A stretch of DNA of 16,064 nt from an uncultured Oscillospiraceae bacterium (GTDB taxonomy: Bacteria; Bacillota; Clostridia; Oscillospirales; Oscillospiraceae), in the NCBI GenBank assembly GCA_934589145.1, contig CAKTNW010000040.1, forward strand, positions 1 to 16,064. Reading direction: 5' to 3'. Numbering within the stretch: position 1 is the stretch's first letter; each line of letters starts with the position of its first letter. The notes under the pieces were generated by a model that was not told the origin of the DNA, made no database searches, and worked only from the letters and a program-made list of their open reading frames with translations. Below, one piece after another: positions 6,495 to 13,213 of this stretch. The translations under genes and the position numbers were made by a program.

Positions 6495-7427
6495 ATGACC
6501 TTGCAGCAGTTGCGGTACGTCACCGCCGTGGCGGAGAGCGGCACCATCAGCGGCGCGGCCAAGGCGCTGTTTATCTCCCAGCCCAGTCTGACCGCCGCCA
6601 TACAGGAGCTGGAGAAGGAGATGGGCATCACCATCTTTCTGCGCACCAATCGGGGCGTGGTGCTGAGCCGGGAGGGGGACGAGTTCCTGGGCTATGCCCG
6701 GCAGGTGCTGATGCAGGCGGAGCTGCTGGAGGACCGGTACAGCGTCCAGTCCAGCCACCGGCAGCAGTTCGCCGTGTCGTCCCAGCACCACAACTTCGCC
6801 GTGCGGGCCTTTGCCGAGACGGTGCGGGAGCTGGGCGGCGAGAAATACAGCATGACCTTCCGGGAGACCACCACCTATGAGGTGATCGAGGACGTGGGTC
6901 TGATGCGCAGCGAGGTGGGCGTGCTGCTGATGACGGAGCAGAACAGCGAGGTGCTGCGGCGGATGTTCCGGGACAACGACCTGCGCTATACGGAGCTGAT
7001 CGAAAAGGACGTGTCGGTGTACGTCAGCGATAACCATCCCCTGGCGGGGCGGGGCGAGGTGACGGAGAAGGATCTGGAGCCCTATCCCTGCGTCATCATG
7101 GAGCAGGGCGGACACAACGCGCTGTTCTTTTCGGAGGAGGTGTCGAAGCCGGCGGTGACGCCCCGGCAGATCATGGTGCGGGATCGAGCCACCGCCAGCG
7201 ACCTGACCCGCGATCTGCACGCCTATCTGATGGGCACCGGCATCAACGATGACGATTCCTTCCGGATGTACCGGGCCGTGGCGCTGATCCTGACGCCCCG
7301 GAAAAAGGTCAGCATCGGCTATATCGTCCGGGATCACATGCTGCTGAGCCCCATGGCCCAGGCGTACATCAAAAAGATGGAGGACTACGCGAACCAGTGC
7401 AAGGATCATCTGAATGCCATAGGATAA
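6495..7427 (+). CDS. LysR-type transcriptional regulator
   Basis: A 310-residue protein of standard LysR length. The N-terminal winged helix-turn-helix is MTLQQLRYVTAVAESGTISG through FISQPSLTAAIQELEKEMG (about 1-44), with FLRTNRG as the wing, followed by the linker helix to about residue 90. The effector-binding domain (about 92-300) shows a typical YVSDNHPLAGRGEVTEKDLE segment (about 175-195). The effector cannot be inferred. AAGGGGGA at 6481-6488 serves the ATG. It is the third gene of the MocR-Gre-LysR run. No obvious target gene flanks it on the divergent side, unlike most LysR genes. The small membrane protein downstream has a separate promoter. Confidence 0.93.
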   Translation: MTLQQLRYVTAVAESGTISGAAKALFISQPSLTAAIQELEKEMGITIFLRTNRGVVLSREGDEFLGYARQVLMQAELLEDRYSVQSSHRQQFAVSSQHHNFAVRAFAETVRELGGEKYSMTFRETTTYEVIEDVGLMRSEVGVLLMTEQNSEVLRRMFRDNDLRYTELIEKDVSVYVSDNHPLAGRGEVTEKDLEPYPCVIMEQGGHNALFFSEEVSKPAVTPRQIMVRDRATASDLTRDLHAYLMGTGINDDDSFRMYRAVALILTPRKKVSIGYIVRDHMLLSPMAQAYIKKMEDYANQCKDHLNAIG

Positions 7428-7455
7428 GACTATAACAAACTTAGTTTTCGCGTAT

Positions 7456-7484
7456 TTTACAAATGGCAAAAATGGGTGTATCAT
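7456..7484 (+). promoter_or_regulatory. Promoter for the 61-aa membrane protein
   Basis: TTTACA (7456-7461), 17-base spacer, TATCAT (7479-7484): five of six matches in each box. The leader would be about 57 bases and A-rich. Confidence 0.7.
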
Positions 7485-7547
7485 CATACCTGTAAAGAGC
7501 AAAACGCAAAACAAAAAAAATACAGAATGATGAAAGGAGTTTTTGCT

Positions 7548-7733
7548 ATGAAAAAGACAACTGCTGTGGTACTGGCCCTGCTCCTGACATTGGTGGTGCT
7601 GGGCACGCTTGTGGCCATTCTGACGGGCTGGTTCAATCCGGTGGTGAAGGTCACGGGCCTTCTGCTGGGCTATCTGATGTTCGCCGATCTGGCAGTCATC
7701 TGCGGCCTGATGGCAGGCGCCTATAAGGCATAA
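7548..7733 (+). CDS. Small two-helix membrane protein, unknown function (61 aa)
   Basis: MKKTTAVVLALLLTLVVLGT begins a hydrophobic helix (about 5-25). A short FNPVVK loop and a second helix (about 36-57) follow, ending AGAYKA. No known motif. The first segment could be mistaken for a signal peptide, but there is no clear cleavage site and the second helix follows at once. The frame stays open upstream to 7476, but AAAGGAG at 7533-7539 is 8 bases before the ATG at 7548, and the promoter lies at 7456-7484. It is followed by a strong terminator, so it is a single-gene transcript at a convergent junction. Confidence 0.75.
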   Translation: MKKTTAVVLALLLTLVVLGTLVAILTGWFNPVVKVTGLLLGYLMFADLAVICGLMAGAYKA

Positions 7734-7783
7734 TATACGATATTCCGAAAGCTTACCATTTTTCTCTCTCAAACTCTTCCAAA

Positions 7784-7820
7784 GCGAAAAGCGGCTGTGC
7801 AGGGCACAGCCGCTTTTCGC
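7784..7820. terminator. Bidirectional terminator at the second convergent junction
   Basis: Perfect 17-bp hairpin: GCGAAAAGCGGCTGTGC (7784-7800), loop AGG, GCACAGCCGCTTTTCGC (7804-7820). The T/A runs are inside the stem, so it reads the same from both sides. Confidence 0.85.
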
Positions 7821-7848
7821 GTGGGGGATGGGGATATCTGTGTGACGA

Positions 7849-7967
7849 CGGCGGGACACATGGGGCCCGCCCTACAAGACTACTGCGTATCAATGTAGGG
7901 CGGGGCCCGCGTGCCCCGCCGTGCAGGTATAAGGAGTGGCGGGCGGGGTAGAACCCCGCCCCTACGG
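7849..7967. repeat. Composite palindromic repeat array (copy B)
   Basis: This repeats the architecture of the array at 3064-3205. A left partial unit ends GCCCGCCCTAC (7865-7875). After a 19-base gap comes a 73-bp unit that starts GTAGGGCGGGG (7895-7905) and ends CCCCGCCCCTACGG (7954-7967). Internally it has GGCGGGG/CCCCGCC-type hairpins. Positions 7939-7967 match 3177-3205 with a single mismatch. It lies at a convergent junction next to a bidirectional terminator. Confidence 0.85.
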
Positions 7968-7988
7968 AGAGGCTGGTGAGGATCGCTT

Positions 7989-8615
7989 TTACACCAGCTC
8001 CGCAAAGCTGCGGATGCAGCGGTGGCACACCGTCTGCATCTCGTCCCAGGAGACGTGGAAGAATTCGTCGTATACGCCTACGACGGTCATTCCGGCGGCG
8101 CGGGCGCTGCGGCAGGCGGCGATGGAGTCGTCAAAGATGGTGCAGTCCGCCGCGTCCACGCCCAGCAGCTCCGCTGTTTTGCGGTAGATGGCGGGCTCCT
8201 TCTTGTCCATGCCCAGCTCCTGGGCAAAGTAGATCTGCTCGAAATAGGGCTTCAGACCCAGATGCTCCAGCGCCGCATGACAGTGGGCCGGGACGCTGGA
8301 GGTCAGGACGGCCATCCGCTCTCCGGCGGCCCTGCACTTCTCCAGATAATCCACTACGCCGGGCTTTACCGGCACGCTGGTGGTGTAGAGATCGCCGGCC
8401 ATCTCCATCCACTCGGCCATGATCTCGTCGGTGGATTCCGTGAGATGGCAGTACGCCTTGGTGAAAATGGCGGCCTTGGGGAACACGGTGTGGGCCACGC
8501 CCTCGTAATACTCGTGGGTATAGGGCAGGCCCCGCTTGGCCAGAAACGCGGTGTCCACGTCCCGCCAGATGCCGTTGGAGTCGATGAGGGTGCCGTCCAT
8601 GTCAAAAATCAGCAT
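7989..8615 (-). CDS. HAD-superfamily phosphatase, subfamily IA (PGMB/phosphoglycolate-phosphatase-like)
   Basis: A 208-residue cytoplasmic hydrolase. HAD motif I is FDMDGTL (nucleophile Asp5, acid/base Asp7). Motif II is VLTSS (Thr105/Ser106), motif III the lysine in MDKKEPAIYRK (about 138-139), and motif IV IFDDS (Asp162, Asp163). A helical C1 cap occupies about residues 15-80, as in beta-phosphoglucomutase and phosphoglycolate phosphatase. The substrate cannot be assigned. AAGGAG lies 8 bases before the ATG. It follows the DNA glycosylase gene by 12 bases and is probably co-transcribed. Phosphoglycolate arises in repair of some DNA breaks, which makes a repair-linked job conceivable but unproven. 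Confidence 0.9.
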   Translation of the reverse strand: MLIFDMDGTLIDSNGIWRDVDTAFLAKRGLPYTHEYYEGVAHTVFPKAAIFTKAYCHLTESTDEIMAEWMEMAGDLYTTSVPVKPGVVDYLEKCRAAGERMAVLTSSVPAHCHAALEHLGLKPYFEQIYFAQELGMDKKEPAIYRKTAELLGVDAADCTIFDDSIAACRSARAAGMTVVGVYDEFFHVSWDEMQTVCHRCIRSFAELV

Positions 8616-8627
8616 AGGGTTTTCTCC

Positions 8628-9251
8628 TTATAGATCGGTGGTATAGAAGCGCCAGGGGAAGTCCACGGCCTCCTGGGCGTAGTCGATGCCGATGCGCTTC
8701 CCGGTTTGAACGGTGAAGGGGCGGGGCGGCTGGTCGGGCAGGCCCACGTCGGACAGGGCGGTGCAGAGGAACAGCTCGTCGCCCGTGGTCAGGTCGAGGC
8801 CGTTCTGGCGGCGGTCAAGCCCCAGGGCACGGCAGCATTTGCCGGGGCCGTTCAGCAGGTTCTTCCGCTGATAGGCCGTCAGCTCATCGGGCGCCTTCCC
8901 GTACCGCAGGCGGCAGATGGCGTCCAGTCCGTGTACCGGGGCAAGGCCCCGCAGCAGCACGGCGGAGGGCTCGCCCTCCGGCTCGGTGACGAAGTTCAGG
9001 CAGCAGTGCATGCCGTAGATGAGGTAGATGTAGGCGTGGCCCGGCGGGCCGAACATGGTGGCGTTGCGGGCGGTCTTATGGTAGCCGTAGGAGTGGGCGG
9101 CCTTGTCGATGGCGCCCACATAGGCCTCCGTCTCCGTGATGCGGCACACCAGCAGCTCGTCCTCATACCGCCGCACCAGATAGCAGCCGATGAGACCGCG
9201 GGCGATATCCACTGTATTTCCCGTATAAAAATTCCGACAAAGTATTGCCAT
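8628..9251 (-). CDS. 3-methyladenine DNA glycosylase, AAG/MPG family
   Basis: A 207-residue base-excision-repair enzyme that flips out and removes alkylated purines (3-methyladenine, hypoxanthine). Active-site residues known from human AAG can be lined up: Glu42 and Tyr44 in ITETEAYVG, His53 in DKAAH, Asn86 in CCLNFV and Arg101 in VLLRGLAP. The LLNGPGKCCRALGL loop (about 132-145) is also typical. The frame extends upstream to 9311, but GGAGGG at 9257-9262 lies 5 bases before the ATG at 9251. The promoter lies at 9283-9311. It is the first gene of a two-gene unit with the HAD phosphatase, divergent from rarD. Confidence 0.95.
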   Translation of the reverse strand: MAILCRNFYTGNTVDIARGLIGCYLVRRYEDELLVCRITETEAYVGAIDKAAHSYGYHKTARNATMFGPPGHAYIYLIYGMHCCLNFVTEPEGEPSAVLLRGLAPVHGLDAICRLRYGKAPDELTAYQRKNLLNGPGKCCRALGLDRRQNGLDLTTGDELFLCTALSDVGLPDQPPRPFTVQTGKRIGIDYAQEAVDFPWRFYTTDL

Positions 9252-9273
9252 TTTCGCCCTCCGGTGGTATAGT
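9245..9273 (+). promoter_or_regulatory. Promoter for rarD, overlapping the glycosylase start
   Basis: TTGCCA (9245-9250), 17-base spacer, TATAGT (9268-9273) with an extended -10 TGG. It overlaps the start codon and ribosome site of the opposite-strand glycosylase gene. Confidence 0.55.
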
Positions 9274-9282
9274 TCTCTTGTT

Positions 9283-9311
9283 ATTCTAACATTTTTACCG
9301 TGAAAATACAA
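9283..9311 (-). promoter_or_regulatory. Promoter for the DNA glycosylase-HAD unit
   Basis: On the minus strand: TTGTAT (9306-9311), 17-base spacer, TAGAAT (9283-9288). The glycosylase ATG follows about 32 bases after the -10. Confidence 0.65.
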
Positions 9312-9332
9312 GAAAAAGGAAGTGTTGCCGCG

Positions 9333-10226
9333 ATGCCTGTGTACAACTATAAAAAGGGCCTGACCGCCATGCTGGGGTGCTTCTTCATCTGGGGGTTCCA
9401 GCCGTTATACTGGTATCTGTGCGGCGGCATGGACACCTTCTTCCTGATGGCCAGCCGCATCGTGTGGGCGGCGGTGTGCTGCGTGCTGATCCTGTGGATC
9501 CAGGGCAAGCTGCCCCAACTGGCGGCGGCCTTCAAGGATAAGCAGGTGCTGAAGCGGGAGATCCCGGCGGCGGTGTTCCTGTTCGGCGACTGGATCGTGT
9601 ACCTGTGGGCGGTGCAGAATGGCCGCGTGCTGGAGTGCTCCCTGGGCTACTACATCCAGCCGCTGGTGGTGTTCGCCTTCGGCGCGGTGATCTTCAAGGA
9701 GAAGATCTCGTGGCGGCACTTCGTCATCATCGCCATCGTGGTGGTGGGCATCGTGCTGAGCACCAGCGGCTTCGGCGGCGTGCCCTATGTGACCATCGCC
9801 CTGGCCACCATGTTCGCCATCTACGCCGCCATCAAGAAGAGCCTGACCATCGACTCCATCGTCAGCACCACCATGGAGATCATCATGATGGTGCCGGTGG
9901 CCGTTATATTCGTGCTGTGCTGCCGCATGGGCGACAACGGCATGGGCAGCCTGACGGTGGTGCGGCAGCTTCTGCTGGTGGGCTCCGGCGTGGTGACGGC
10001 GGTTCCCATGCTGTTCTACGCCATCGGCGTGCGCCACCTGCCGCTGATGACCACCGGCATCTGTCAGTATCTCAGCCCCACGTTGGCCATCTTCTGCGGC
10101 ATGATCATGGGCGAGAGCCTGACGAAGGAGAAGCTGGTGAGCTTCTGCTTCATCTGGGCGGGCGTGATTTTGTACACCCTCAACAGCATCTATGAGGAGA
10201 AGAAGCGCGGCAAGACCGCGGCGTAA
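9333..10226 (+). CDS. rarD: RarD/EamA-family drug/metabolite transporter
   Basis: A 297-residue, roughly ten-helix membrane protein of the RarD branch of the EamA (DMT) family, matching its usual length. RarD-type features are the N-terminal GCFFIWGFQPLYWYL helix, the ASRIVWA segment, NWxxY-like DWIVYLWAVQNGRVLECSLG, and GYYIQPLVVFAFGAVIFKE. Late helices include the LPLMTTGICQYLSPTLA segment. RarD proteins are often annotated as chloramphenicol-sensitivity proteins, but the substrate is unproven. The frame reaches back to a GTG at 9300 that has no ribosome site. I prefer the ATG at 9333, where an AAAGGAAG stretch ends about 10 bases upstream, with moderate certainty. The next gene starts 12 bases after the stop. 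Confidence 0.88.
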   Translation: MPVYNYKKGLTAMLGCFFIWGFQPLYWYLCGGMDTFFLMASRIVWAAVCCVLILWIQGKLPQLAAAFKDKQVLKREIPAAVFLFGDWIVYLWAVQNGRVLECSLGYYIQPLVVFAFGAVIFKEKISWRHFVIIAIVVVGIVLSTSGFGGVPYVTIALATMFAIYAAIKKSLTIDSIVSTTMEIIMMVPVAVIFVLCCRMGDNGMGSLTVVRQLLLVGSGVVTAVPMLFYAIGVRHLPLMTTGICQYLSPTLAIFCGMIMGESLTKEKLVSFCFIWAGVILYTLNSIYEEKKRGKTAA

Positions 10227-10238
10227 GGAGGAGAACCA

Positions 10239-10772
10239 ATGAATATTACAGTCTATTTAGGCGCCAACGAGGGCAACGACCCGGCGCTGGGCCGGGCAGT
10301 CCGCGAACTGGGGCAATGGATCGGCGGGAATGGCCATACGCTGATCTACGGTGGATCAAAGACCGGGCTGATGGGCGAGATCGCAAAGAGCGTTCTGGAT
10401 GCTGGTGGCACGGTGACCGGCGTGGAGCCGCAGTTCTTTATGGATGAAGGTTTCCAATATGACGGCCTGACGGAGCTGATCGTCACAAAGGATATGGCAG
10501 AGCGCAAGACGAAGATGATCCAGCTGGGTAATGCTTTTATCGCTTTTCCCGGCGGCACCGGTACGCTGGAGGAGATCGCGGAGGTCATGTCTAAGGTGTC
10601 GCTGAAGCAGCTGGATGCGCCGTGCATCCTCTATAACCTGAACGGCTACTATGATGACCTGAAGGCGCTGCTGGGGCATATGATCGAAAAGGGCCTTTCC
10701 TCGCCGGAGCGGCAGGAGGGGATCTACTTTGCGGAGGATCTTGCGCAGATCCGGGCGATATTGGAGAAATAA
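10239..10772 (+). CDS. LOG-family protein (Rossmann-fold nucleotide 5'-monophosphate phosphoribohydrolase)
   Basis: A 177-residue single-domain protein of the LOG / 'lysine decarboxylase-like' TIGR00730 family. The signatures are LIYGGSKTGLMG (about 35-46), ERKTKM with Arg89, and PGGTGTLEE (104-112), which forms the nucleotide-binding and catalytic site. Characterised LOG enzymes cut the N-glycosidic bond of (cytokinin) nucleoside monophosphates. The bacterial physiological substrate is usually unknown, and lysine decarboxylase annotation is a historic error. AAGGAGGAG lies just upstream of the ATG. It is probably co-transcribed with rarD and closed by the terminator at 10781-10810. Confidence 0.92.
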   Translation: MNITVYLGANEGNDPALGRAVRELGQWIGGNGHTLIYGGSKTGLMGEIAKSVLDAGGTVTGVEPQFFMDEGFQYDGLTELIVTKDMAERKTKMIQLGNAFIAFPGGTGTLEEIAEVMSKVSLKQLDAPCILYNLNGYYDDLKALLGHMIEKGLSSPERQEGIYFAEDLAQIRAILEK

Positions 10773-10780
10773 CAGATATA

Positions 10781-10810
10781 GCAGGGCGCGGCGTTTGCCG
10801 CGCTCTGCTT
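10781..10810 (+). terminator. Terminator after the rarD-LOG unit
   Basis: GCAGGGCGCGGC (10781-10792), loop GTTT, GCCGCGCTCTGC (10797-10808), then TTCTTTA. The stem is 12 bp with one G-U pair. A near copy sits at 11358-11391. Confidence 0.8.
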
Positions 10811-10861
10811 CTTTATGGGACAAAAAACAGTGAAACACGCGTTGTAGCAACAGACGGTTGC

Positions 10862-10890
10862 TTGCCGGGCGGGGATCTCTGTGGTATACT
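10862..10890 (+). promoter_or_regulatory. Promoter for the XRE gene, framed by a CTTGCCG/CGGCAAG repeat
   Basis: TTGCCG (10862-10867), 17-base spacer, TATACT (10885-10890) with an extended -10 TGG. A perfect 7-bp inverted repeat, CTTGCCG at 10861-10867 and CGGCAAG at 10893-10899, brackets the promoter. One arm covers the -35 and the other the start site. Confidence 0.75.
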
Positions 10891-10911
10891 GACGGCAAGG
10901 AGGTGTTCTTT

Positions 10912-11352
10912 ATGGAAACGAAGGAGATTTTACATCATCTGAGAGAGGAGCGCGGGATGTCCCAGGACGAGCTGGCGGAAAAGCTGTTTGTGACGCGGCA
11001 GGCGGTGTCCCGCTGGGAAAACGGCGAGACCACGCCGAATCCGGAGACGCTGAAGCGGCTGTCACGGGTGTTTGATGTGTCCATCAACACGCTGCTGGGC
11101 TCCCCGCGGCAGTTGATCTGCCAGTGCTGCGGGATGCCGCTGGATGATTCCACCATCAGCAAGGAACCGGACGGCGATTTCAACGAGGAATACTGCAAGT
11201 GGTGCTATGACGGCGGTACGTTCAAGTACAGCAGCATGGAGCAGCTGATCGACTTCTGCGTGACCCACATGGCAAGTGAGCAGTGGCCGGCGGAGCAGGT
11301 CAGGGCCCACATGGAGGCCGTGGTGCCGGGTCTGGCCCACTGGAAGAAATAA
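10912..11352 (+). CDS. XRE-family regulator fused to a zinc-ribbon domain
   Basis: A 146-residue two-domain protein. Residues about 5-63 form a Cro/C1-type helix-turn-helix (MSQDELAEKLFVTRQAVSRW...NPETLKRLSRVFDVSINTLL). Residues about 70-118 form a putative zinc ribbon of the Zn_ribbon_2 (PF12674) type. Its likely ligands are C70-x2-C73 in CQCCGMPL and C95-x2-C98 in EYCKWCYDGGTF. The C-terminal helix is amphipathic. The fusion is a recurrent design in Clostridia, with no known ligand. A frame open from 10858 is ignored because AAGGAGG at 10898-10904 serves the ATG at 10912. It has its own promoter and lies between two nearly identical terminators. The inverted repeat around its promoter suggests autoregulation. 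Confidence 0.9.
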   Translation: METKEILHHLREERGMSQDELAEKLFVTRQAVSRWENGETTPNPETLKRLSRVFDVSINTLLGSPRQLICQCCGMPLDDSTISKEPDGDFNEEYCKWCYDGGTFKYSSMEQLIDFCVTHMASEQWPAEQVRAHMEAVVPGLAHWKK

Positions 11353-11357
11353 CGGAT

Positions 11358-11391
11358 ACAGCAGAGCGCGGCGTTTGCCGCGCTCTGTTGT
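11358..11391 (+). terminator. Terminator after the XRE gene (near copy of 10781-10810)
   Basis: ACAGCAGAGCGCGGC (11358-11372), loop GTTT, GCCGCGCTCTGTTGT (11377-11391). The stem is 15 bp with one G-U pair. The -35 of the next promoter begins within its last bases. Confidence 0.8.
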
Positions 11392-11419
11392 TGCGTCGTG
11401 GGGCGGGGGATGGTATAAT
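11391..11419 (+). promoter_or_regulatory. Promoter for the 11450-13130 operon
   Basis: TTGCGT (11391-11396), 17-base spacer, TATAAT (11414-11419) with an extended -10 TGG, directly abutting the preceding hairpin. Confidence 0.8.
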
Positions 11420-11449
11420 GAAGGCAGAATATGAGGGGAGGATAGGGAT

Positions 11450-11875
11450 ATGAAAAAGCGTGTAGTGGGGATCGTCATGATCGTGCTGGCGCTGGCGGCA
11501 GTGGCCATGGGGGTGCTGTGGCAGCGGGCGCTGCGGGACGATTCGGACATGGCGGCGCTGGCCCAGGCGGCAGCCGGTGAGGCGTACACCCGGTTCTCTG
11601 ACTATCAGGCGCACGGGGACGACGGCGACTACTGGGGCGGCGTGGCGGCGTTCCACACGTTTCAGGAGGCGTATGCCTGCATGGAGGCGGGCCCAAGTCA
11701 GGCGGCCAACCGGACGTTCTGCAGCGAGGTCTACGGCGCGCTGCTGCTGAGTCCGGAGCAGGGAAAGGCCCATATGGCGGAGGTGCTGGACGCCGTGGCG
11801 CTGCTGGCGGCGGACGTGCGGGATGAAAACGGCTATCTGTGCCTGGCTGACCTGCGGAACACGCTGCAGGAGTGA
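11450..11875 (+). CDS. Membrane-anchored extracytoplasmic protein, unknown function (141 aa)
   Basis: MKKRVVG followed by a hydrophobic helix (about 5-24) marks a signal anchor or signal peptide. No lipobox cysteine is seen near residue 20. The rest is a mostly helical, Ala-rich domain with three cysteines (C77, C91, C131) and an HGDDGDYWGGVAAF stretch. I do not recognise a family. GGGGAGG at 11435-11441 is 8 bases before the ATG. It leads a three-gene operon: the acetyltransferase starts 14 bases after its stop, and the YczE-like protein overlaps that gene. Nothing in the sequence ties the three functions together. Confidence 0.8.
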   Translation: MKKRVVGIVMIVLALAAVAMGVLWQRALRDDSDMAALAQAAAGEAYTRFSDYQAHGDDGDYWGGVAAFHTFQEAYACMEAGPSQAANRTFCSEVYGALLLSPEQGKAHMAEVLDAVALLAADVRDENGYLCLADLRNTLQE

Positions 11876-11889
11876 TGGAAGGAGAGAAT

Positions 11890-12471
11890 ATGGCGAAAGT
11901 ATGGGAGACGGAGCGGCTGGTGATCCGGGAGAGCGCGGCGGTGACGGCCCGGGAGATCGCGGATTTCCACCGGCGCAACCGGGAATTCATGAAGGTCTAT
12001 GCCCCGGCGCGGGAGGATGCCTACTATACGGAGGCGTTCTGGCAGCAGGAGCTGCGGGACGAGCTGGCGGAGGAGGCCGATGGGCGGAGCTGCCGGTTTT
12101 ACCTGTACCGCAAGGCGGAGCCGGATGTACTGTGCGGCTATGTGGCGCTGTCCAACATCGTCCGGCGGGCGTTCCAGTCCTGCTTCATGGGCTATCAGAT
12201 GGACGAGCGCTGGGTGGATCAGGGGTATATGACCGAGGCGGTGGCGCGTGTGGCGCGCATCGCCTTTGAGGAACTGCGCCTGCACCGGATCGAGGCCAAC
12301 ATCATGCCGTGGAACAAGCGGTCGCTGCGGGTGGCGGAGAAGTGCGGCTTCGTCAGCGAGGGCGTGTCGCGGGCGTATCTGCGGATCAACGGAAAGTGGG
12401 AGAATCATGTACACATGGTGCTGCTGAACGACGCGTGGACGGAGCATGAGACCGGGAGGCGGGAGCAGTGA
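11890..12471 (+). CDS. GNAT acetyltransferase, RimJ/RimL type
   Basis: A 193-residue protein of the ribosomal-protein-alanine acetyltransferase branch of GNAT enzymes. Family features are the opening WETERLVIRE (about 5-14) and the GYQMDERWVDQGYMTEAVARV acetyl-CoA motif (about 102-122). The signature HRIEANIMPWNKRSLRVAEKCGFVSEG (about 138-164) and the final WENHVHMVLL strand follow. RimJ/RimL relatives modify protein N-termini or small amines; the target here is unknown. The frame is open from 11872, but AAGGAGAG at 11879-11886 serves the ATG at 11890. Its stop codon overlaps the GTG start of the next gene in GTGA, indicating translational coupling. Confidence 0.92.
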   Translation: MAKVWETERLVIRESAAVTAREIADFHRRNREFMKVYAPAREDAYYTEAFWQQELRDELAEEADGRSCRFYLYRKAEPDVLCGYVALSNIVRRAFQSCFMGYQMDERWVDQGYMTEAVARVARIAFEELRLHRIEANIMPWNKRSLRVAEKCGFVSEGVSRAYLRINGKWENHVHMVLLNDAWTEHETGRREQ

Positions 12472-13130
12472 AAAACAATCTGACCCGGCGGCTCATCATG
12501 TACACCGCCGGATTATTCGCTATGACGGTGGGCATTGCGCTGTCGGTAAAGTCGCGGCTGGGGGTGTCGCCCATCAGCTCCATCCCCTATGCCATGACCT
12601 GCATCTGGGGCATCGAGATGGGCAAGGCCACCATCATTCTGCACTGCGCGCTGGTGCTGCTGCAGATCCTGCTGCTGCGGAAGCGTTTCAAGCCGGTGAA
12701 CCTGCTGCAGGTAGTGGTGGGCATCGTGTTCGGGTACTTCACCACCTTCTGCAACTGGTGCGTGTCCTTCCTGCCGGATACGGACAGCATGGTGCTGCGG
12801 GTCATATTGCTGCTGCTGAGCGTGGTGTGCATCGCCCTGGGCATCTTTCTGTACATGCCGCCGGACATCATGGCCCTGGCGGGCGAGGGCACCATCAAGG
12901 CCATCTCCGACGTCAGCGGCATGGCCTTTGCCAAGGTGAAGGTGCTGTTTGATTCGTCGCTGGTGGCCATATCCCTGGCGGCGTGCCTGCTGTGCATCGG
13001 CAGCTTCGGCAGCGTGGGCGTGGGAACGGTGATCGCCGCCGTGCTGGTGGGCACGGTGCTGGGCTTTCTCACCAAGTGGTTCGCGCCCCAACGGGACAGA
13101 TGGCTGTTCCGGGAGAATATTCAGGCATAA
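12468..13130 (+). CDS. YczE/YitT-like integral membrane protein (COG2364)
   Basis: A 220-residue membrane protein with about five to six helices. LGVSPISSIPYAMTCIWGIEMGKATIILH (about 31-59) is typical of the YczE/YyaS family. It is followed by LLLRKRFKPVNLLQVVVGIVFGYFTTFCNW (about 67-96), and the closing DRWLFRENIQA tail is cytoplasmic. Family members are of unknown function. The GTG start at 12468 overlaps the preceding stop by four bases (GTGA), with a GGAGGCGGGAG stretch just upstream. An ATG at 12498 is possible but has no ribosome site. It is the last gene of the operon led by the gene at 11450. A weak CCGCCG/CGGCGG stem at 13136-13161 follows. Confidence 0.87.
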   Translation: MKNNLTRRLIMYTAGLFAMTVGIALSVKSRLGVSPISSIPYAMTCIWGIEMGKATIILHCALVLLQILLLRKRFKPVNLLQVVVGIVFGYFTTFCNWCVSFLPDTDSMVLRVILLLLSVVCIALGIFLYMPPDIMALAGEGTIKAISDVSGMAFAKVKVLFDSSLVAISLAACLLCIGSFGSVGVGTVIAAVLVGTVLGFLTKWFAPQRDRWLFRENIQA

Positions 13131-13150
13131 GGAACCCGCCGCGGATACGC

Positions 13151-13179
13151 TTGCACGGCGGCAAAGGGTATGATATGAT
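13151..13179 (+). promoter_or_regulatory. Promoter for the 76-aa membrane protein
   Basis: TTGCAC (13151-13156), 17-base spacer, TATGAT (13174-13179) with an extended -10 TGA. The -10 lies inside a perfect 12-bp palindrome ATATGATCATAT (13173-13184), which could be an operator. Confidence 0.75.
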
Positions 13180-13213
13180 CATATGAGAACGGAATGCGGG
13201 AAAGGAGCATGGT

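Noticed and set aside
5964..7859. 631-codon open frame on the minus strand
   Set aside because: It is fully antisense to the MocR, Gre and LysR genes. It results from GC-rich codon bias, has a His/Leu/Gln-rich low-complexity product, no ribosome site and no family features.
8706..9272. 188-codon plus-strand frame
   Set aside because: Antisense to the DNA glycosylase, which retains all expected active-site residues.
9300..9332. GTG start for rarD at 9300
   Set aside because: No ribosome site precedes it, and the added residues are not part of the RarD family start. The ATG at 9333 is preferred, with some doubt.
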